45,754 nucleotides of DNA from Nitrospira sp. (GCA_024331085.1 JANDJG010000009.1:1-45754); one strand, 5' to 3'; shown: positions 9,275 to 17,902, numbered from the stretch's first letter. The notes: a model not told the origin generated them from the sequence alone. Numbers and translations: made by a program.

Positions 9275-10519
9275 ATGAACATTCATCAAGAAACCGTCGT
9301 CTTGAGCGGACACATCATCGACTCGCTCTTGCTCGCCAAGGTGCTGGACATCATCCTGATGATGGGCGGCACGTTCGATATCGAGGACGTTCGGATCGGT
9401 AAAACCAGGGAGGACCCCTCTTGCGCCCGCATCACCGTTCAGGCTTCCTCCCATACGCTCCTGAACGACATCCTTAAATCGATCCAGCCGCACGGCGCCT
9501 CCGTCGAGCGCGAAGCGGACTGCCGGTTCGAAGCGGCGCCGGCGGACGGGATTTTCCCGGAGGATTTCTACGCCACGACCCATCTGCCGACCCAAATCAG
9601 GCTCAACGGCCGATGGATCGACGTCGAACACATCGAGATGGACGTCGGAATCGTGGTGGATCAAGAACGGGCGACCGCGCGAGCCGTTCCGATGGGCGAG
9701 GTTCGGCGGGGAGAGCTGATCGTCACCGGCCGCGAGGGCGTGCGCGTGATTCCCCTGGCGCGGCCGCGCGAGCGGGACGTCTTCGGCTTCATGGAATCCC
9801 ACGTGTCGGCGGAGCGGCCGCATGGCCACGTCATCGCCGACGTCGCCTCCCGAATGAGTCGGCTTCGGGAGCAACACAGGCGGGAGGGCGCCGCCTGCCG
9901 GGTTCTGCTGGCGGGAGGGCCGGCCATCATTCACGCCGGAGGGCGGGACGCCCTGACCTGGCTGATCGAGGAAGAATTCATCCACGTCTTGTTTTGCGGC
10001 AACGCCCTGGCGGCCCACGACATGGAAGCGGACCTCTACGGCACCTCCTTAGGCTACGGACTCACGGCCGGCCGCACGGTTCCTCACGGCCATGAACATC
10101 ACTTGCGAACGATCAATCGGATTCGCGCGATCGGCAGCATCGAGCGGGCCGTGGCCTCCGGCGTCGTGAAAAACGGTATCATGGCCGCCTGTGTCCGGAA
10201 GAACGTCCCAGTCATCATGGCCGGCACCATCCGCGACGACGGCCCCCTGCCGGGCGTCATCACCGACTCAATACAGGCCCAACAGGCCATGCGCGCCGCG
10301 ATCGGCGGTGTGAAGCTCGCGCTCCTGGTGGCCTCCACGCTGCACGCCGTTGCCACGGGCAACCTGCTGCCGGCGACGGTCCCGACCGTCTGCGCGGACA
10401 TCAATCCCTCCGTGCCGACCAAGCTCGCGGACCGCGGGAGTTTTCAGGCCGTCGGTCTGGTGATGGACGCGGCGTCGTTTCTCTCTGAGTTGGCCAGATT
10501 GCTGGGAAGGCCGGCATGA
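9275..10519 (+). CDS. TIGR00300 / LOR-SDH family protein, probable ornithine cyclodeaminase
   Basis: The 414-aa protein belongs to the LOR/SDH (TIGR00300) family, known from archaea and from the C-terminal half of the cyanobacterial arginine-degrading enzyme AgrE. Characterised members deaminate and cyclise ornithine to proline with bound NAD. Visible features are the N-terminal ferredoxin-like segment (ETVVLSGHIIDSLLLAKVLD), GGPAIIHAGGRDALTWLI, LFCGNALAAHDMEADLYGTSLG, GVVKNGIMAACVRKNVP and the nucleotide-fold end (ATVPTVCADINPSVPTKL). The ATG at 9275 has GGAG 5 nt upstream, better than the ATG at 9263. The stop overlaps the next start by 4 nt (ATGA), so the pair should be translationally coupled. 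The ornithine activity is inferred from family and partner. Confidence 0.85.
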   Translation: MNIHQETVVLSGHIIDSLLLAKVLDIILMMGGTFDIEDVRIGKTREDPSCARITVQASSHTLLNDILKSIQPHGASVEREADCRFEAAPADGIFPEDFYATTHLPTQIRLNGRWIDVEHIEMDVGIVVDQERATARAVPMGEVRRGELIVTGREGVRVIPLARPRERDVFGFMESHVSAERPHGHVIADVASRMSRLREQHRREGAACRVLLAGGPAIIHAGGRDALTWLIEEEFIHVLFCGNALAAHDMEADLYGTSLGYGLTAGRTVPHGHEHHLRTINRIRAIGSIERAVASGVVKNGIMAACVRKNVPVIMAGTIRDDGPLPGVITDSIQAQQAMRAAIGGVKLALLVASTLHAVATGNLLPATVPTVCADINPSVPTKLADRGSFQAVGLVMDAASFLSELARLLGRPA

Positions 10520-11319
10520 CCCGCCTCCTTGTCTGCCCGCCGGACTTTTTTGGAATCGAATATGAAATCAATCCCTGGATGCGACTCAACAATCAGGTGG
10601 ACCATGAACGGGCGATCCTCCAATGGAACAGCTTGATGGCGGTATTCGAACGGGACATCGGTGTGACGCTCGAACGGCTGGCGCCCGTGCCCGGCCTCCC
10701 CGATTTGGTCTTCACGGCCAACGCCGGCGTCGTGGTCGGCAAGACGGCGGTGGTCAGCCGGTTTCGGCATCCGGAGCGACGGCGTGAGGAAGCCTGCTTC
10801 GAACAGTGGTTTCGCGACCACGGCTACAAGGTTCTGGCGTTGGAGCCTGGCCTGTTCTTCGAAGGAGCGGGAGACCTCCTGGGTTTCCCGGACTATTGGT
10901 TCGGCGGCTATCGACAACGATCGGATATCCGCGTATTCCCGATCCTGAGCGAATGGTTTCATCGGGAAATCATCCCGCTCGAACTGGTGGACGGCCGCTT
11001 CTATCATCTGGATACCTGCTTCTGCCCCTTGAGCGGAGGCGAGTTGTTGTATTTTCCGGCCGCCTTCGATCGCTATGGCCAAACCGCCATTGCCGAGCGA
11101 ATCCCACCGACCAAGCGACTCGTAGTCCCCGAGCAGGATGCGCTGCGATTCGCCTGCAACGCCGTCTGTATCGACAGCCACGTGGCTCTGCCCGCCGGCT
11201 GCCCCACGACCGAACGGATGCTCCATGAGCGGGGCTATCAGGTTCACGCCGTGCCGCTCGATGAGTTCATGAAATCAGGGGGATCAGCCAAGTGTCTCAC
11301 GTTAAAGCTGGACGAGTGA
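10516..11319 (+). CDS. argZ: Arginine dihydrolase / amidinotransferase-superfamily hydrolase (ArgZ/AgrE N-domain type)
   Basis: This 267-aa guanidine-group-modifying enzyme has the pentein-fold triad expected of the superfamily: E116 in FFEGAGD, H164 in YHLDT and C260 near the C-terminus (GGSAKCLTL). N69 lies in VFTANAG and an INPWM motif at about 18-22; both are typical of ArgZ/AgrE arginine dihydrolases, where an asparagine replaces the aspartate found in arginine deiminases. Predicted reaction: arginine to ornithine, CO2 and two ammonia. It overlaps the ornithine cyclodeaminase-like gene by 4 nt, so the two genes together equal one bifunctional AgrE. Alternative: dimethylargininase or another amidinohydrolase, which the neighbour makes less likely. 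Confidence 0.82.
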   Translation: MTRLLVCPPDFFGIEYEINPWMRLNNQVDHERAILQWNSLMAVFERDIGVTLERLAPVPGLPDLVFTANAGVVVGKTAVVSRFRHPERRREEACFEQWFRDHGYKVLALEPGLFFEGAGDLLGFPDYWFGGYRQRSDIRVFPILSEWFHREIIPLELVDGRFYHLDTCFCPLSGGELLYFPAAFDRYGQTAIAERIPPTKRLVVPEQDALRFACNAVCIDSHVALPAGCPTTERMLHERGYQVHAVPLDEFMKSGGSAKCLTLKLDE

Positions 11320-11338
11320 GAAAAGCCTCGCCAACGAC

Positions 11339-11359
11339 CCGGTTTCTCGAAGAAACCGG
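11339..11359. terminator. Perfect 9-bp hairpin between convergent genes
   Basis: CCGGTTTCT and AGAAACCGG pair perfectly around a CGA loop. The hairpin lies between the ends of the arginine dihydrolase gene (plus) and the zinc-ribbon gene (minus). No T run follows on either strand, so it is a candidate bidirectional terminator rather than a classical intrinsic one. Confidence 0.55.
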
Positions 11360-11398
11360 CTCTCGACGCCGCGCCCTCAAAGCCCGCGCGTCGTCGCA

Positions 11399-11755
11399 CT
11401 ACTTTGTTCGAAACAGGAACGCCCCATAGAGACCGGCGATCGCAATGGTGACCAGCTCGATCGTGAGCAACATGCGACTCACCACGGCTTCCGGCGTCGG
11501 AGGAGAGAGAAGAAAGTGCATGCCCAGGAACTCCGGCGGCTGATCGGGCGGCGTCTCCCAGGGAGGGAACAGCAACGCAAGCACCAGCGCCGCGACCATT
11601 CCATAGAGCACGCGGATGTTCAACTGTCCCGGCTCACGGCCGTCTGAACGCGAGGCGGGTCCGGGACGAGCGTCTCCTCCAAGCCGACTCCCGCAGGCGA
11701 CGCAGAAGCGATGGATTTCAGGCTGGGAGCGGTGACACGCCGGGCACGTTTGCAT
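11399..11755 (-). CDS. Zinc-ribbon membrane protein
   Basis: The 118-aa protein opens with a four-cysteine zinc ribbon (CPAC at 4-7, CVAC at 18-21). A proline/arginine-rich linker follows, then two hydrophobic helices (VLYGMVAALVLALLFPPW and LLTIELVTIAIAGLYGAFLF). This looks like a two-pass inner-membrane protein with a cytoplasmic zinc finger. I do not recognise a characterised family. It converges with the arginine dihydrolase gene and is divergent from gpsA. Confidence 0.7.
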   Translation of the reverse strand: MQTCPACHRSQPEIHRFCVACGSRLGGDARPGPASRSDGREPGQLNIRVLYGMVAALVLALLFPPWETPPDQPPEFLGMHFLLSPPTPEAVVSRMLLTIELVTIAIAGLYGAFLFRTK

Positions 11756-11862
11756 GGCCCAATCCTCTCAATGTCAATGGCGTTGCTCCGCCATCCGTTT
11801 GATGACCGACGAGTAGGCTACACGCATCGGGTTCGATTTGCGAGAGGCGGCCGCCCGTTTCA

Positions 11863-11892
11863 TTGACAGGGGGAAGAGGGGCTTTCTATAAT
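11863..11892 (+). promoter_or_regulatory. Near-consensus sigma70 promoter for gpsA-larB
   Basis: TTGACA at 11863-11868 and TATAAT at 11887-11892 are both exact consensus hexamers, 18 nt apart. Transcription should start near 11899, leaving a leader of about 78 nt before gpsA. No obvious Shine-Dalgarno sequence precedes the gpsA ATG. Confidence 0.72.
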
Positions 11893-11976
11893 CCGTCGGC
11901 TTCAAGAAATGGCTTCCTCTCGCCGTGACGATCTCCCGACGTTCAACGCCATGCCGGCGGGCGACGTACAAATGCC

Positions 11977-12996
11977 ATGCAACCGAGCACCAGCATAGCC
12001 GTCATCGGAGCGGGAGCATGGGGAACGGCTCTTGCCAAATTGCTGGCCGAGAAGGGGTTGACCGTTCGCCTCTGGGCCTATGAGCAAGAGGTGGCTCGGT
12101 CGATCAACTCGTTTCACGAGAATCCGGTTTTTCTGAAAGGCGTTCCGCTTCCCTCCGCCCTCACCGCCACCTCATCTCTCCCGGATGCCGTGGAAGGCTG
12201 TGAAGCCCTGCTCTTCGTCACGCCTTCTCACGTGGCGCGGGCGGTTCTGAACCGGTTGGCTCCCTGTCTGAGCCGTCCGATTCCTTTGATCAGCGCCACC
12301 AAGGGTCTTGAGGAGGACACCGGGAAGCTTATGACCCAGGTGATGGAAGAGATCTTGCCTCCATCCATGCATCAATCCCTGATGGTCCTTTCCGGACCCA
12401 GTTTTGCCGGCGAGTTGAGTGCCGGACGCCCTACCGCGGTTTGTCTTGCCGGTTCGGACGACCGGCTTGCCCGGCGGTTCCAACAGACCTTGATGACGCC
12501 GGTCTTTCGCGTCTATGCCGATCTCGACGTGATCGGCGTCCAGTTGGGCGGGGCGTTGAAAAACGTCATCGCTCTGGCGGCCGGCATCGTGGACGGCCTG
12601 GATCTGGGGCTCAACGCGCGCGCGGCGCTCATCACGAGGGGACTGGCGGAGATCGTTCGATTGGGCGCGGCCATGGGAGCCGATCCCCGCACTTTCTACG
12701 GCCTGTCCGGCGTGGGAGACCTCGTGCTGACCTGCACCGGCACGCTGAGCCGAAACCATACGGTCGGCATGCGCATCGGGAAAGGCGAACCGCTCGAAAC
12801 GGTTCTGGGCACCATGCACGCCGTCGCCGAAGGGGTCCGGACCGCCCGCGCGGCGCTGCAACTGGCTCGGCGACACGGCGTGGAGATGCCCATTACGCAA
12901 GAGATCAACGCCGTGCTGTTCGAAGGCAAGTCCTGTCGAAAGGCCGTGAGCGACCTGATGGAACGCGACGCCAAAATGGAAAAATCCTCCGCATGA
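11977..12996 (+). CDS. gpsA: Glycerol-3-phosphate dehydrogenase [NAD(P)+]
   Basis: GpsA reduces dihydroxyacetone phosphate to sn-glycerol-3-phosphate, the backbone for phospholipids. The 339-aa protein has the Rossmann motif GAGAWGTALA (11-20), SATKGLEEDTG, the LSGPSFAGE segment and the catalytic-lysine region GGALKNVIALAAG (about 191-203), followed by GLAEIVRLGAAMG, GLSGVGDLVLTC and SRNHTVG. The length is normal. Its TGA overlaps the larB start (ATGA), so the two genes are coupled behind the promoter at 11863-11892. Confidence 0.96.
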   Translation: MQPSTSIAVIGAGAWGTALAKLLAEKGLTVRLWAYEQEVARSINSFHENPVFLKGVPLPSALTATSSLPDAVEGCEALLFVTPSHVARAVLNRLAPCLSRPIPLISATKGLEEDTGKLMTQVMEEILPPSMHQSLMVLSGPSFAGELSAGRPTAVCLAGSDDRLARRFQQTLMTPVFRVYADLDVIGVQLGGALKNVIALAAGIVDGLDLGLNARAALITRGLAEIVRLGAAMGADPRTFYGLSGVGDLVLTCTGTLSRNHTVGMRIGKGEPLETVLGTMHAVAEGVRTARAALQLARRHGVEMPITQEINAVLFEGKSCRKAVSDLMERDAKMEKSSA

Positions 12997-13766
12997 GTCC
13001 GGAACAACTTGAGCGACTCCTCCGGCAGGTTCGTCACGGGCGGGTGACGATCGAGCAGGCGCTTCAACGGCTGCGATCCCTGCCGTTTGAGAACCTGGGC
13101 TTCGCCTCTCCCGACCATCACCGTTCGTTGCGCCAGGGGTTCCCCGAGGTGGTGCTGTGCGAAGGCAAGACGCTCGCCCAGATTCTTGCCCTTACACGAT
13201 CGCTCGTGAAACACGGCGGCCCTTTCCTTGCCACACGGGCTGAACCGTCGGTGGCCCGCGCCATTCGGCGGCTCATCCCTCGGGCTCGATATGCCCCCGA
13301 TGCCCGCGTCGTCGCCGTCCCGCCACGCCCCTGGACAAAACGCGGCCATGTCCTTGTGATTACCGCCGGCACCGCCGATATCCCGGTGGCGGAGGAAGCC
13401 CGAGTCACGGCGGAAGTCATGGGAAGCCGAGTGGACCGACTATACGACGTGGGAGTCGCCGGTCTTCACCGGCTGCTGGACAGAAAAGAACGGCTCTTTG
13501 ACGCCAGGGTGATCGTCGTCGTGGCGGGTATGGACGGAGTCTTGCCGAGCGTCGTGGGCGGCTTGGTGAGTTGTCCGGTGATCGCGGTCCCCACCAGTCG
13601 CGGCTATGGGGCGAGTTTCGGCGGGCTGTCGGCGTTGCTCACGATGCTCAACTCCTGCGCGGCCGGCGTCGGGGTCATGAACATCGACAACGGCTTTGGG
13701 GCGGGCTGCCTGGCCCACCGGATTAATACGCTGGGACTGAAAGATAGGGAAGAAGCAGGCGCGTAG
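12993..13766 (+). CDS. larB: Nickel pincer cofactor biosynthesis protein LarB
   Basis: LarB carboxylates and hydrolyses nicotinic acid adenine dinucleotide to pyridinium-3,5-biscarboxylic acid mononucleotide, the first step of the nickel-pincer nucleotide pathway. The 257-aa protein has the characteristic N-terminal LLRQVRHGRVTIEQALQRL and FENLGFASPDHHR segments and a C-terminal PurE-like domain (VITAGTADIPVAEEA, RLYDVGVAGLHRLLD, VVVAGMDGVLPSVVGG, VPTSRGYGASFGG). The ATG overlaps the gpsA stop by 4 nt. The frame is open further upstream inside gpsA but that part is a shadow. LarC is encoded 0.8 kb away; LarE and any NPN-dependent enzyme such as LarA are not in this window. Confidence 0.93.
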   Translation: MSPEQLERLLRQVRHGRVTIEQALQRLRSLPFENLGFASPDHHRSLRQGFPEVVLCEGKTLAQILALTRSLVKHGGPFLATRAEPSVARAIRRLIPRARYAPDARVVAVPPRPWTKRGHVLVITAGTADIPVAEEARVTAEVMGSRVDRLYDVGVAGLHRLLDRKERLFDARVIVVVAGMDGVLPSVVGGLVSCPVIAVPTSRGYGASFGGLSALLTMLNSCAAGVGVMNIDNGFGAGCLAHRINTLGLKDREEAGA

Positions 13767-13808
13767 CTGCTCTTGCCGACGTATCCGGCTCTCTCCCCCA
13801 ACCGTCCG

Positions 13809-14402
13809 TTATTTGACTTCCAACGTGCCCCGCTTGGGCCATGCCACCATGACGGTGCGCGGGCCTTTTTCACCGTCGGCAAGCAACTTTGTCCGGACTT
13901 CGTAAGAGTAGATGCCCGCCGCGGCTTGTTGTTTCCGGTGGTCCTGCCCGTCCCAGACGAGTTCGACGGACAGTCTCGGCCGCTCCGCTTGGCTTTCTTC
14001 TCCCTGTGGAAGCTCAACCGGCTGTCGGTGGGTCAGAAAGCGAAGCGACGTTTTGGACGGCGAACTGATCAATGACGTCACTTCCAGAATAAGCGCCTCG
14101 TCCAACTCCTTGGGGAGCTGCACGGTCACCATGATTTGCAAGGGCCCGTTCCCCGGTTCAAACGGAAGGGGGTCCATTTTCAGATCGACGATCTTGAGCT
14201 CCGGTTCCGGGCGCGGAACGCGATCGGGCTTGGTTCGAGCCTCGCCGTCGATCGACACGAAGACGGCGAGACAGAGACACAGCGCCGCCGTCCATGACAA
14301 CACCGCCCGCGGCGGAGACGCATGGAATTCCGGACCCTTGCGGCGCGGGGACGTGAACCGTCTGATGCGCGTGGTGAACGGTCGTGCGTTTTCGGTCTTC
14401 AT
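13809..14402 (-). CDS. Hypothetical exported or membrane-anchored protein
   Basis: The 197-aa product (ATG at 14402 preferred over the upstream ATG at 14456) has a basic N-terminus and a hydrophobic segment (VLSWTAALCLCLAVFVSI), consistent with an uncleaved anchor or a late signal peptide. A predicted periplasmic beta-rich domain follows. The segment MVTVQLPKELDEALILEVTS and the end segment AGIYSYEVRTKLLADGEKG resemble an immunoglobulin-like or FlgD-like fold. I do not recognise a family. It sits between larB and larC on the opposite strand. Confidence 0.6.
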   Translation of the reverse strand: MKTENARPFTTRIRRFTSPRRKGPEFHASPPRAVLSWTAALCLCLAVFVSIDGEARTKPDRVPRPEPELKIVDLKMDPLPFEPGNGPLQIMVTVQLPKELDEALILEVTSLISSPSKTSLRFLTHRQPVELPQGEESQAERPRLSVELVWDGQDHRKQQAAAGIYSYEVRTKLLADGEKGPRTVMVAWPKRGTLEVK

Positions 14403-14550
14403 GAGGCGAGCAAGATCTCCGATGACGTCGCGCGATCGTGTCGTTTCGGATAACACAGCGCCGGGAGGCTGTCAACGAGAGGACGGAAACGAATTGCCGC
14501 GCGCCGTTCCCTTGGGTAAGATGATCGGCCATTTCGCGAAGAGGAGACCG

Positions 14551-15774
14551 GTGGGGCGCCGTCTGCATTTCGATTGTTTTTCCGGCGTCAGCGGCGACAT
14601 GATGCTGGGCGCGCTGGTCGACGCCGGACTGCCTTGGACCACATTGGTGAACGGACTCAAAGGCTTGAAGTTGAACGGATACCGGCTGCGCAAGCGAACC
14701 GTGCGTCGGGGATCGTTGGATGCCACGAAGGTCGACGTCATCGTCCGACAGGGGTTCGAGCGGCCCCTTTCGCTTCCTCGCATCCGCCGGATCGTGGCCG
14801 CCGGCGTCCTGCCGCCCGTCGTCAAACAACGGAGCCTTGATGTGTTCGATCGATTGGCCGAAGCGGAGGGAACGGCCCATCGCACGGCCGGCCGCAAGGT
14901 TCGGTTTCATGAAGTGGGCGTCATCGATTCGTTGATCGACGTGGTGGGCAGCGTGCTGGGTTGCCATCTCCTGGGCATTACCGACGCCACGGCCTCCGCC
15001 GTCAACGTGGGGAGCGGAACGGTGCCGACGTCCCACGGCCCGTTGCCGGTGCCTGGGCCGACCGTGGCGGTTCTGGCGAAAGGGATTCCCGTCTATGCCG
15101 AGGGGCCGCGTTGCGAACTCGCCACCCCCACCGGCATGGCGCTGTTGCGAACTCTCGTATCGGATTTCGGTTCGACTCCGACGATGAAAATCGCGGCGGT
15201 CGGGCACGGCGCCGGCGATCACGATCCGGAGAATTGGCCGAACGTCTTGCGCGTGTTCCTTTCCGAGCCGACAGCCGGCGGAGGCCTGGCGATCGACCGT
15301 GTGATCCAGCTTGAGACGAACCTCGACGACCTGGCCCCGCAGACCTACGAACACGTCATGGACCGCCTGTTTCAAGCCGGCGCTTTGGATGTCGCGCTGA
15401 TTCCGGCCATCATGAAACAAAGCAGGCCCGGCGTGATTCTCACTTGCCTGGCCGCGCCGGAGCGGAGCGAGGCGATCCTCGATGTGTTGTTCAAGGAAAC
15501 GCCCACGCTCGGCGTGCGCCTGCAAGAACTATCCAGGCGGGTGCTCCCCCGGCGTCTCGTGTCGATGAAGGTCGCCGGAGGCACGGTCCGCATGAAGGTC
15601 GCCACGATGGCCGATGGGACGGAGAAGGCGGCTCCCGAGTATCGCGACTGTAAGGCCGTCGCCGACCGCACCGGACTGCCTCTCAGAAGCGTGATGGAGG
15701 AGGCCTGCCGCATCTATCACGCCGATCGGAGGACGGAACGAAACACGACAACGGAGATCAAGCCGAAGAGCTGA
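14551..15774 (+). CDS. larC: Nickel pincer cofactor biosynthesis protein LarC
   Basis: LarC inserts nickel into the pincer nucleotide, forming Ni-C and Ni-S bonds in a CTP-dependent reaction. The ~407-aa protein shows HFDCFSGVSGDMMLGALVDAG at the N-terminus, KVRFHEVGVIDSLIDVVG, GSGTVPTSHGPLPVPGP, TPTGMALLRTL and the C-terminal domain LETNLDDLAPQTYEHVMDRL...DVALIPAIMKQSRPG. I chose the GTG at 14551, which has GAGGAG just upstream; an in-frame ATG lies at 14521. LarC is read as one uninterrupted frame here, unlike Lactobacillus plantarum, where a programmed frameshift joins LarC1 and LarC2. larB lies upstream, separated by a minus-strand gene. Confidence 0.93.
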   Translation: MGRRLHFDCFSGVSGDMMLGALVDAGLPWTTLVNGLKGLKLNGYRLRKRTVRRGSLDATKVDVIVRQGFERPLSLPRIRRIVAAGVLPPVVKQRSLDVFDRLAEAEGTAHRTAGRKVRFHEVGVIDSLIDVVGSVLGCHLLGITDATASAVNVGSGTVPTSHGPLPVPGPTVAVLAKGIPVYAEGPRCELATPTGMALLRTLVSDFGSTPTMKIAAVGHGAGDHDPENWPNVLRVFLSEPTAGGGLAIDRVIQLETNLDDLAPQTYEHVMDRLFQAGALDVALIPAIMKQSRPGVILTCLAAPERSEAILDVLFKETPTLGVRLQELSRRVLPRRLVSMKVAGGTVRMKVATMADGTEKAAPEYRDCKAVADRTGLPLRSVMEEACRIYHADRRTERNTTTEIKPKS

Positions 15775-15813
15775 TCTCGAGGAAAGAAACGACCCGCTCC
15801 ACGGTTCATACCT

Positions 15814-16821
15814 ATGAATGCTTTGTTTTATGCGCTGCTGTTTCTCATCTCCATCGCCGTGACGTTGGGCGCCTGCACGTTGTTTACCAACGGCATCGAA
15901 TGGCTCGGCAAACGATTGGGCATTTCGGAAGGCGCCGTGGGCAGCATTCTCGCGGCCATCGGCACCACCTTGCCCGAAACGTCCATCCCGATCATCGCGA
16001 TCTTTTTTGGAGAAAGCCAGGATGAGGTGGACGTCGGACTGGGAGCGATTCTGGGAGCGCCATTCATGCTCAGCACGCTGGTCCTCCCCCTTCTCGCCCT
16101 CCTCCTGCTGCTCTATGCCTGGGCCGGGAAGCGAACGGCGCGATTCCATCTCAACTACAGCGAAGTGGTGACCGATCTGGGTTTTTTTCTGGTCGGCTAC
16201 ATCATCGCCTTGGGCTGTATTTACAGTCCCTATCGACTCGTGCATCTGATCGCGGCCGTGGTTCTGGTGTGTCTCTACATCTATTACATGAGGCTCAAGC
16301 TGAGCGCCCCGCAGGAAGATGGGGACGGCAGCCAGCCGGAGCCGCTCATTTTCGCAAAATCAAAGGCCACGCCTCCCCGCCTGATGATCGGGCTGCAAAC
16401 GTTGATCGGCCTGGCCGGATTGATTTTGGGGGCGCACCTCTTTGTGACGGCGACGGAATCGATGGCCGGCGCCTTTGCGATTTCTCCGCTGTTGCTGGCG
16501 CTTTTGATCGCCCCGCTCGCGACCGAGCTCCCTGAGATGTCGAACAGTTTCCTCTGGCTCTACCGGAAGAAAGACCGTCTGGCGGTCGCCAACGTCACGG
16601 GCGCGATGGTCTTTCAAGGCACCATCCCGGTTTCCGTCGGCTTGATCGGGACCGATTGGGTGATTACGGCCTCGGCCAGTTCGACGATGGTGCTGGCCCT
16701 ACAGGCGGCGAGTTTTTACCTGCTCCAGTTGTTCATCGGCGGCTATTGGCGCGCCTGGCTCCTCGGAAGCGGCGCCTTGCTCTACATCGGGTACACGGTG
16801 TACCTTGCTCTTCGCCCCTGA
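15814..16821 (+). CDS. Sodium/calcium exchanger (CaCA) family membrane transporter
   Basis: This 335-aa integral membrane antiporter has two inverted halves. The first alpha repeat contains GSILAAIGTTLPETSIPIIA and the second contains LLALLIAPLATELPEMSN followed by VANVTGAMVFQGTIPVSVG. The conserved acidic residues that bind cations (E of LPET and E of TELPE) are present. About ten hydrophobic segments are visible. Members exchange Ca2+ or other cations for Na+ or H+. The ion cannot be decided from sequence. Its neighbour larC handles nickel, but that alone is no evidence for nickel transport. Confidence 0.85.
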   Translation: MNALFYALLFLISIAVTLGACTLFTNGIEWLGKRLGISEGAVGSILAAIGTTLPETSIPIIAIFFGESQDEVDVGLGAILGAPFMLSTLVLPLLALLLLLYAWAGKRTARFHLNYSEVVTDLGFFLVGYIIALGCIYSPYRLVHLIAAVVLVCLYIYYMRLKLSAPQEDGDGSQPEPLIFAKSKATPPRLMIGLQTLIGLAGLILGAHLFVTATESMAGAFAISPLLLALLIAPLATELPEMSNSFLWLYRKKDRLAVANVTGAMVFQGTIPVSVGLIGTDWVITASASSTMVLALQAASFYLLQLFIGGYWRAWLLGSGALLYIGYTVYLALRP

Positions 16822-16837
16822 TTCATCAACGCCGACC

Positions 16838-17902
16838 ATGACAGCCGGACCGATCAAAATGCCATCCTCTCAACCGCCCCTGCTCGGCATCACAATGGGA
16901 GATCCGGCGGGAATCGGACCCGAAGTGATCGCCAAAGCCGCCGCCGACCGGAGCCTCCATTCTTTGTGCCGGCCTGTGGTGATCGGATCGGCCGCCGTGA
17001 TGGAGCGTACGATTGACGGCCTGAAACTGCCCTTGACCGTTCACCAGATCCAGAGTCCCGACTTACTCCAACCGCTTGAGGGGACCCTTGCGGTGCTTGA
17101 TCCCCTCGACGGTTCATTAGGGCCGTTTACACCAGGCGTCGCGGCGGCCTCCACCGGCGGAGCCTCGGTCTCTTTTATCAAAAAAGCCGTCGAGTTGGCC
17201 CTTGCCGGCTCTCTTGACGGCATCGTCACCGCGCCGATCAACAAAGAAGCGATCAACTTGGCCGGCTGCCGCTACCCGGGCCACACGGAGCTGCTGGCCG
17301 ACCTGACTCACACCGAGGAATCCGGCATGATGATCGTCGGCGGACCGTTGCGCGTCATGTTCACCACGACTCATCTCGCCATCAAGGATCTCCCGGCCTC
17401 GCTGACCCAAGCCAAAATTGAAAAGGCCATCCGGCTGGCCCACATGGCGCTCACGGGTCTGTTCGGGATTAAACACCCTCGGATCGGTGTCGCGGCGCTC
17501 AATCCCCACGCGGGCGAGCATGGTCTCTTCGGAGACGAAGAGACTCGCGTGATCCTTCCGGCCTCGAGAGCGGCGCAAGCGCAAGGCATCGACGCCAGCG
17601 ACCCCTTGCCCGCCGATACCCTGTTCGGGAAGGCGGCGAACGGCCGATACGACGCCGTCGTCGCTCTGTACCACGATCAAGGATTGATTCCGCTGAAATT
17701 GGTGGCCTTCGGCAAATGCGTGAACCTGACGGTCGGCTTGCCGATCATCCGCACGTCGGTCGATCACGGGACTGCGTTCGATATCGTGGGGAAAGGCATC
17801 GCCGATCCCGGCAGTCTACTTGAAGCGATCAAACTGGCCGCGACAATCGCCGCAACCCGCGCATGCCGCTCGCGCGAGTGGAGGGAGGTTCCTTCCTCAT
17901 GA
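16838..17902 (+). CDS. pdxA: 4-hydroxythreonine-4-phosphate dehydrogenase PdxA
   Basis: PdxA oxidises 4-phosphohydroxy-L-threonine in DXP-dependent pyridoxal phosphate synthesis. The ~354-aa protein has GITMGDPAGIGPEV at the N-terminus, the metal-ligand histidines in YPGHTELLADLT and ALNPHAGEHGLFGDEE, and YHDQGLIPLKL followed by RTSVDHGTAFDIVGKG. The start is uncertain: ATGs at 16838 and 16859 are both possible and neither has a clear Shine-Dalgarno sequence. Its stop overlaps the next gene by 4 nt. Confidence 0.94.
   Translation: MTAGPIKMPSSQPPLLGITMGDPAGIGPEVIAKAAADRSLHSLCRPVVIGSAAVMERTIDGLKLPLTVHQIQSPDLLQPLEGTLAVLDPLDGSLGPFTPGVAAASTGGASVSFIKKAVELALAGSLDGIVTAPINKEAINLAGCRYPGHTELLADLTHTEESGMMIVGGPLRVMFTTTHLAIKDLPASLTQAKIEKAIRLAHMALTGLFGIKHPRIGVAALNPHAGEHGLFGDEETRVILPASRAAQAQGIDASDPLPADTLFGKAANGRYDAVVALYHDQGLIPLKLVAFGKCVNLTVGLPIIRTSVDHGTAFDIVGKGIADPGSLLEAIKLAATIAATRACRSREWREVPSS

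Noticed and set aside
11774-11971. 65-aa minus-strand frame in the gpsA upstream gap
   Set aside because: It overlaps the consensus promoter at 11863-11892 and has no Shine-Dalgarno sequence or motif.
12441-12992. Extended N-terminus for larB inside gpsA
   Set aside because: It is an arginine-rich shadow frame of gpsA; the 4-nt ATGA overlap marks the real start.
13912-14550. 620-aa extension of the larC frame upstream
   Set aside because: The added residues do not resemble LarC and overlap a minus-strand gene; the GAGGAG-GTG start at 14551 gives the normal protein.
14158-15525. 455-aa minus-strand frame
   Set aside because: Shadow of larC, with His/Arg-rich composition and no motif.
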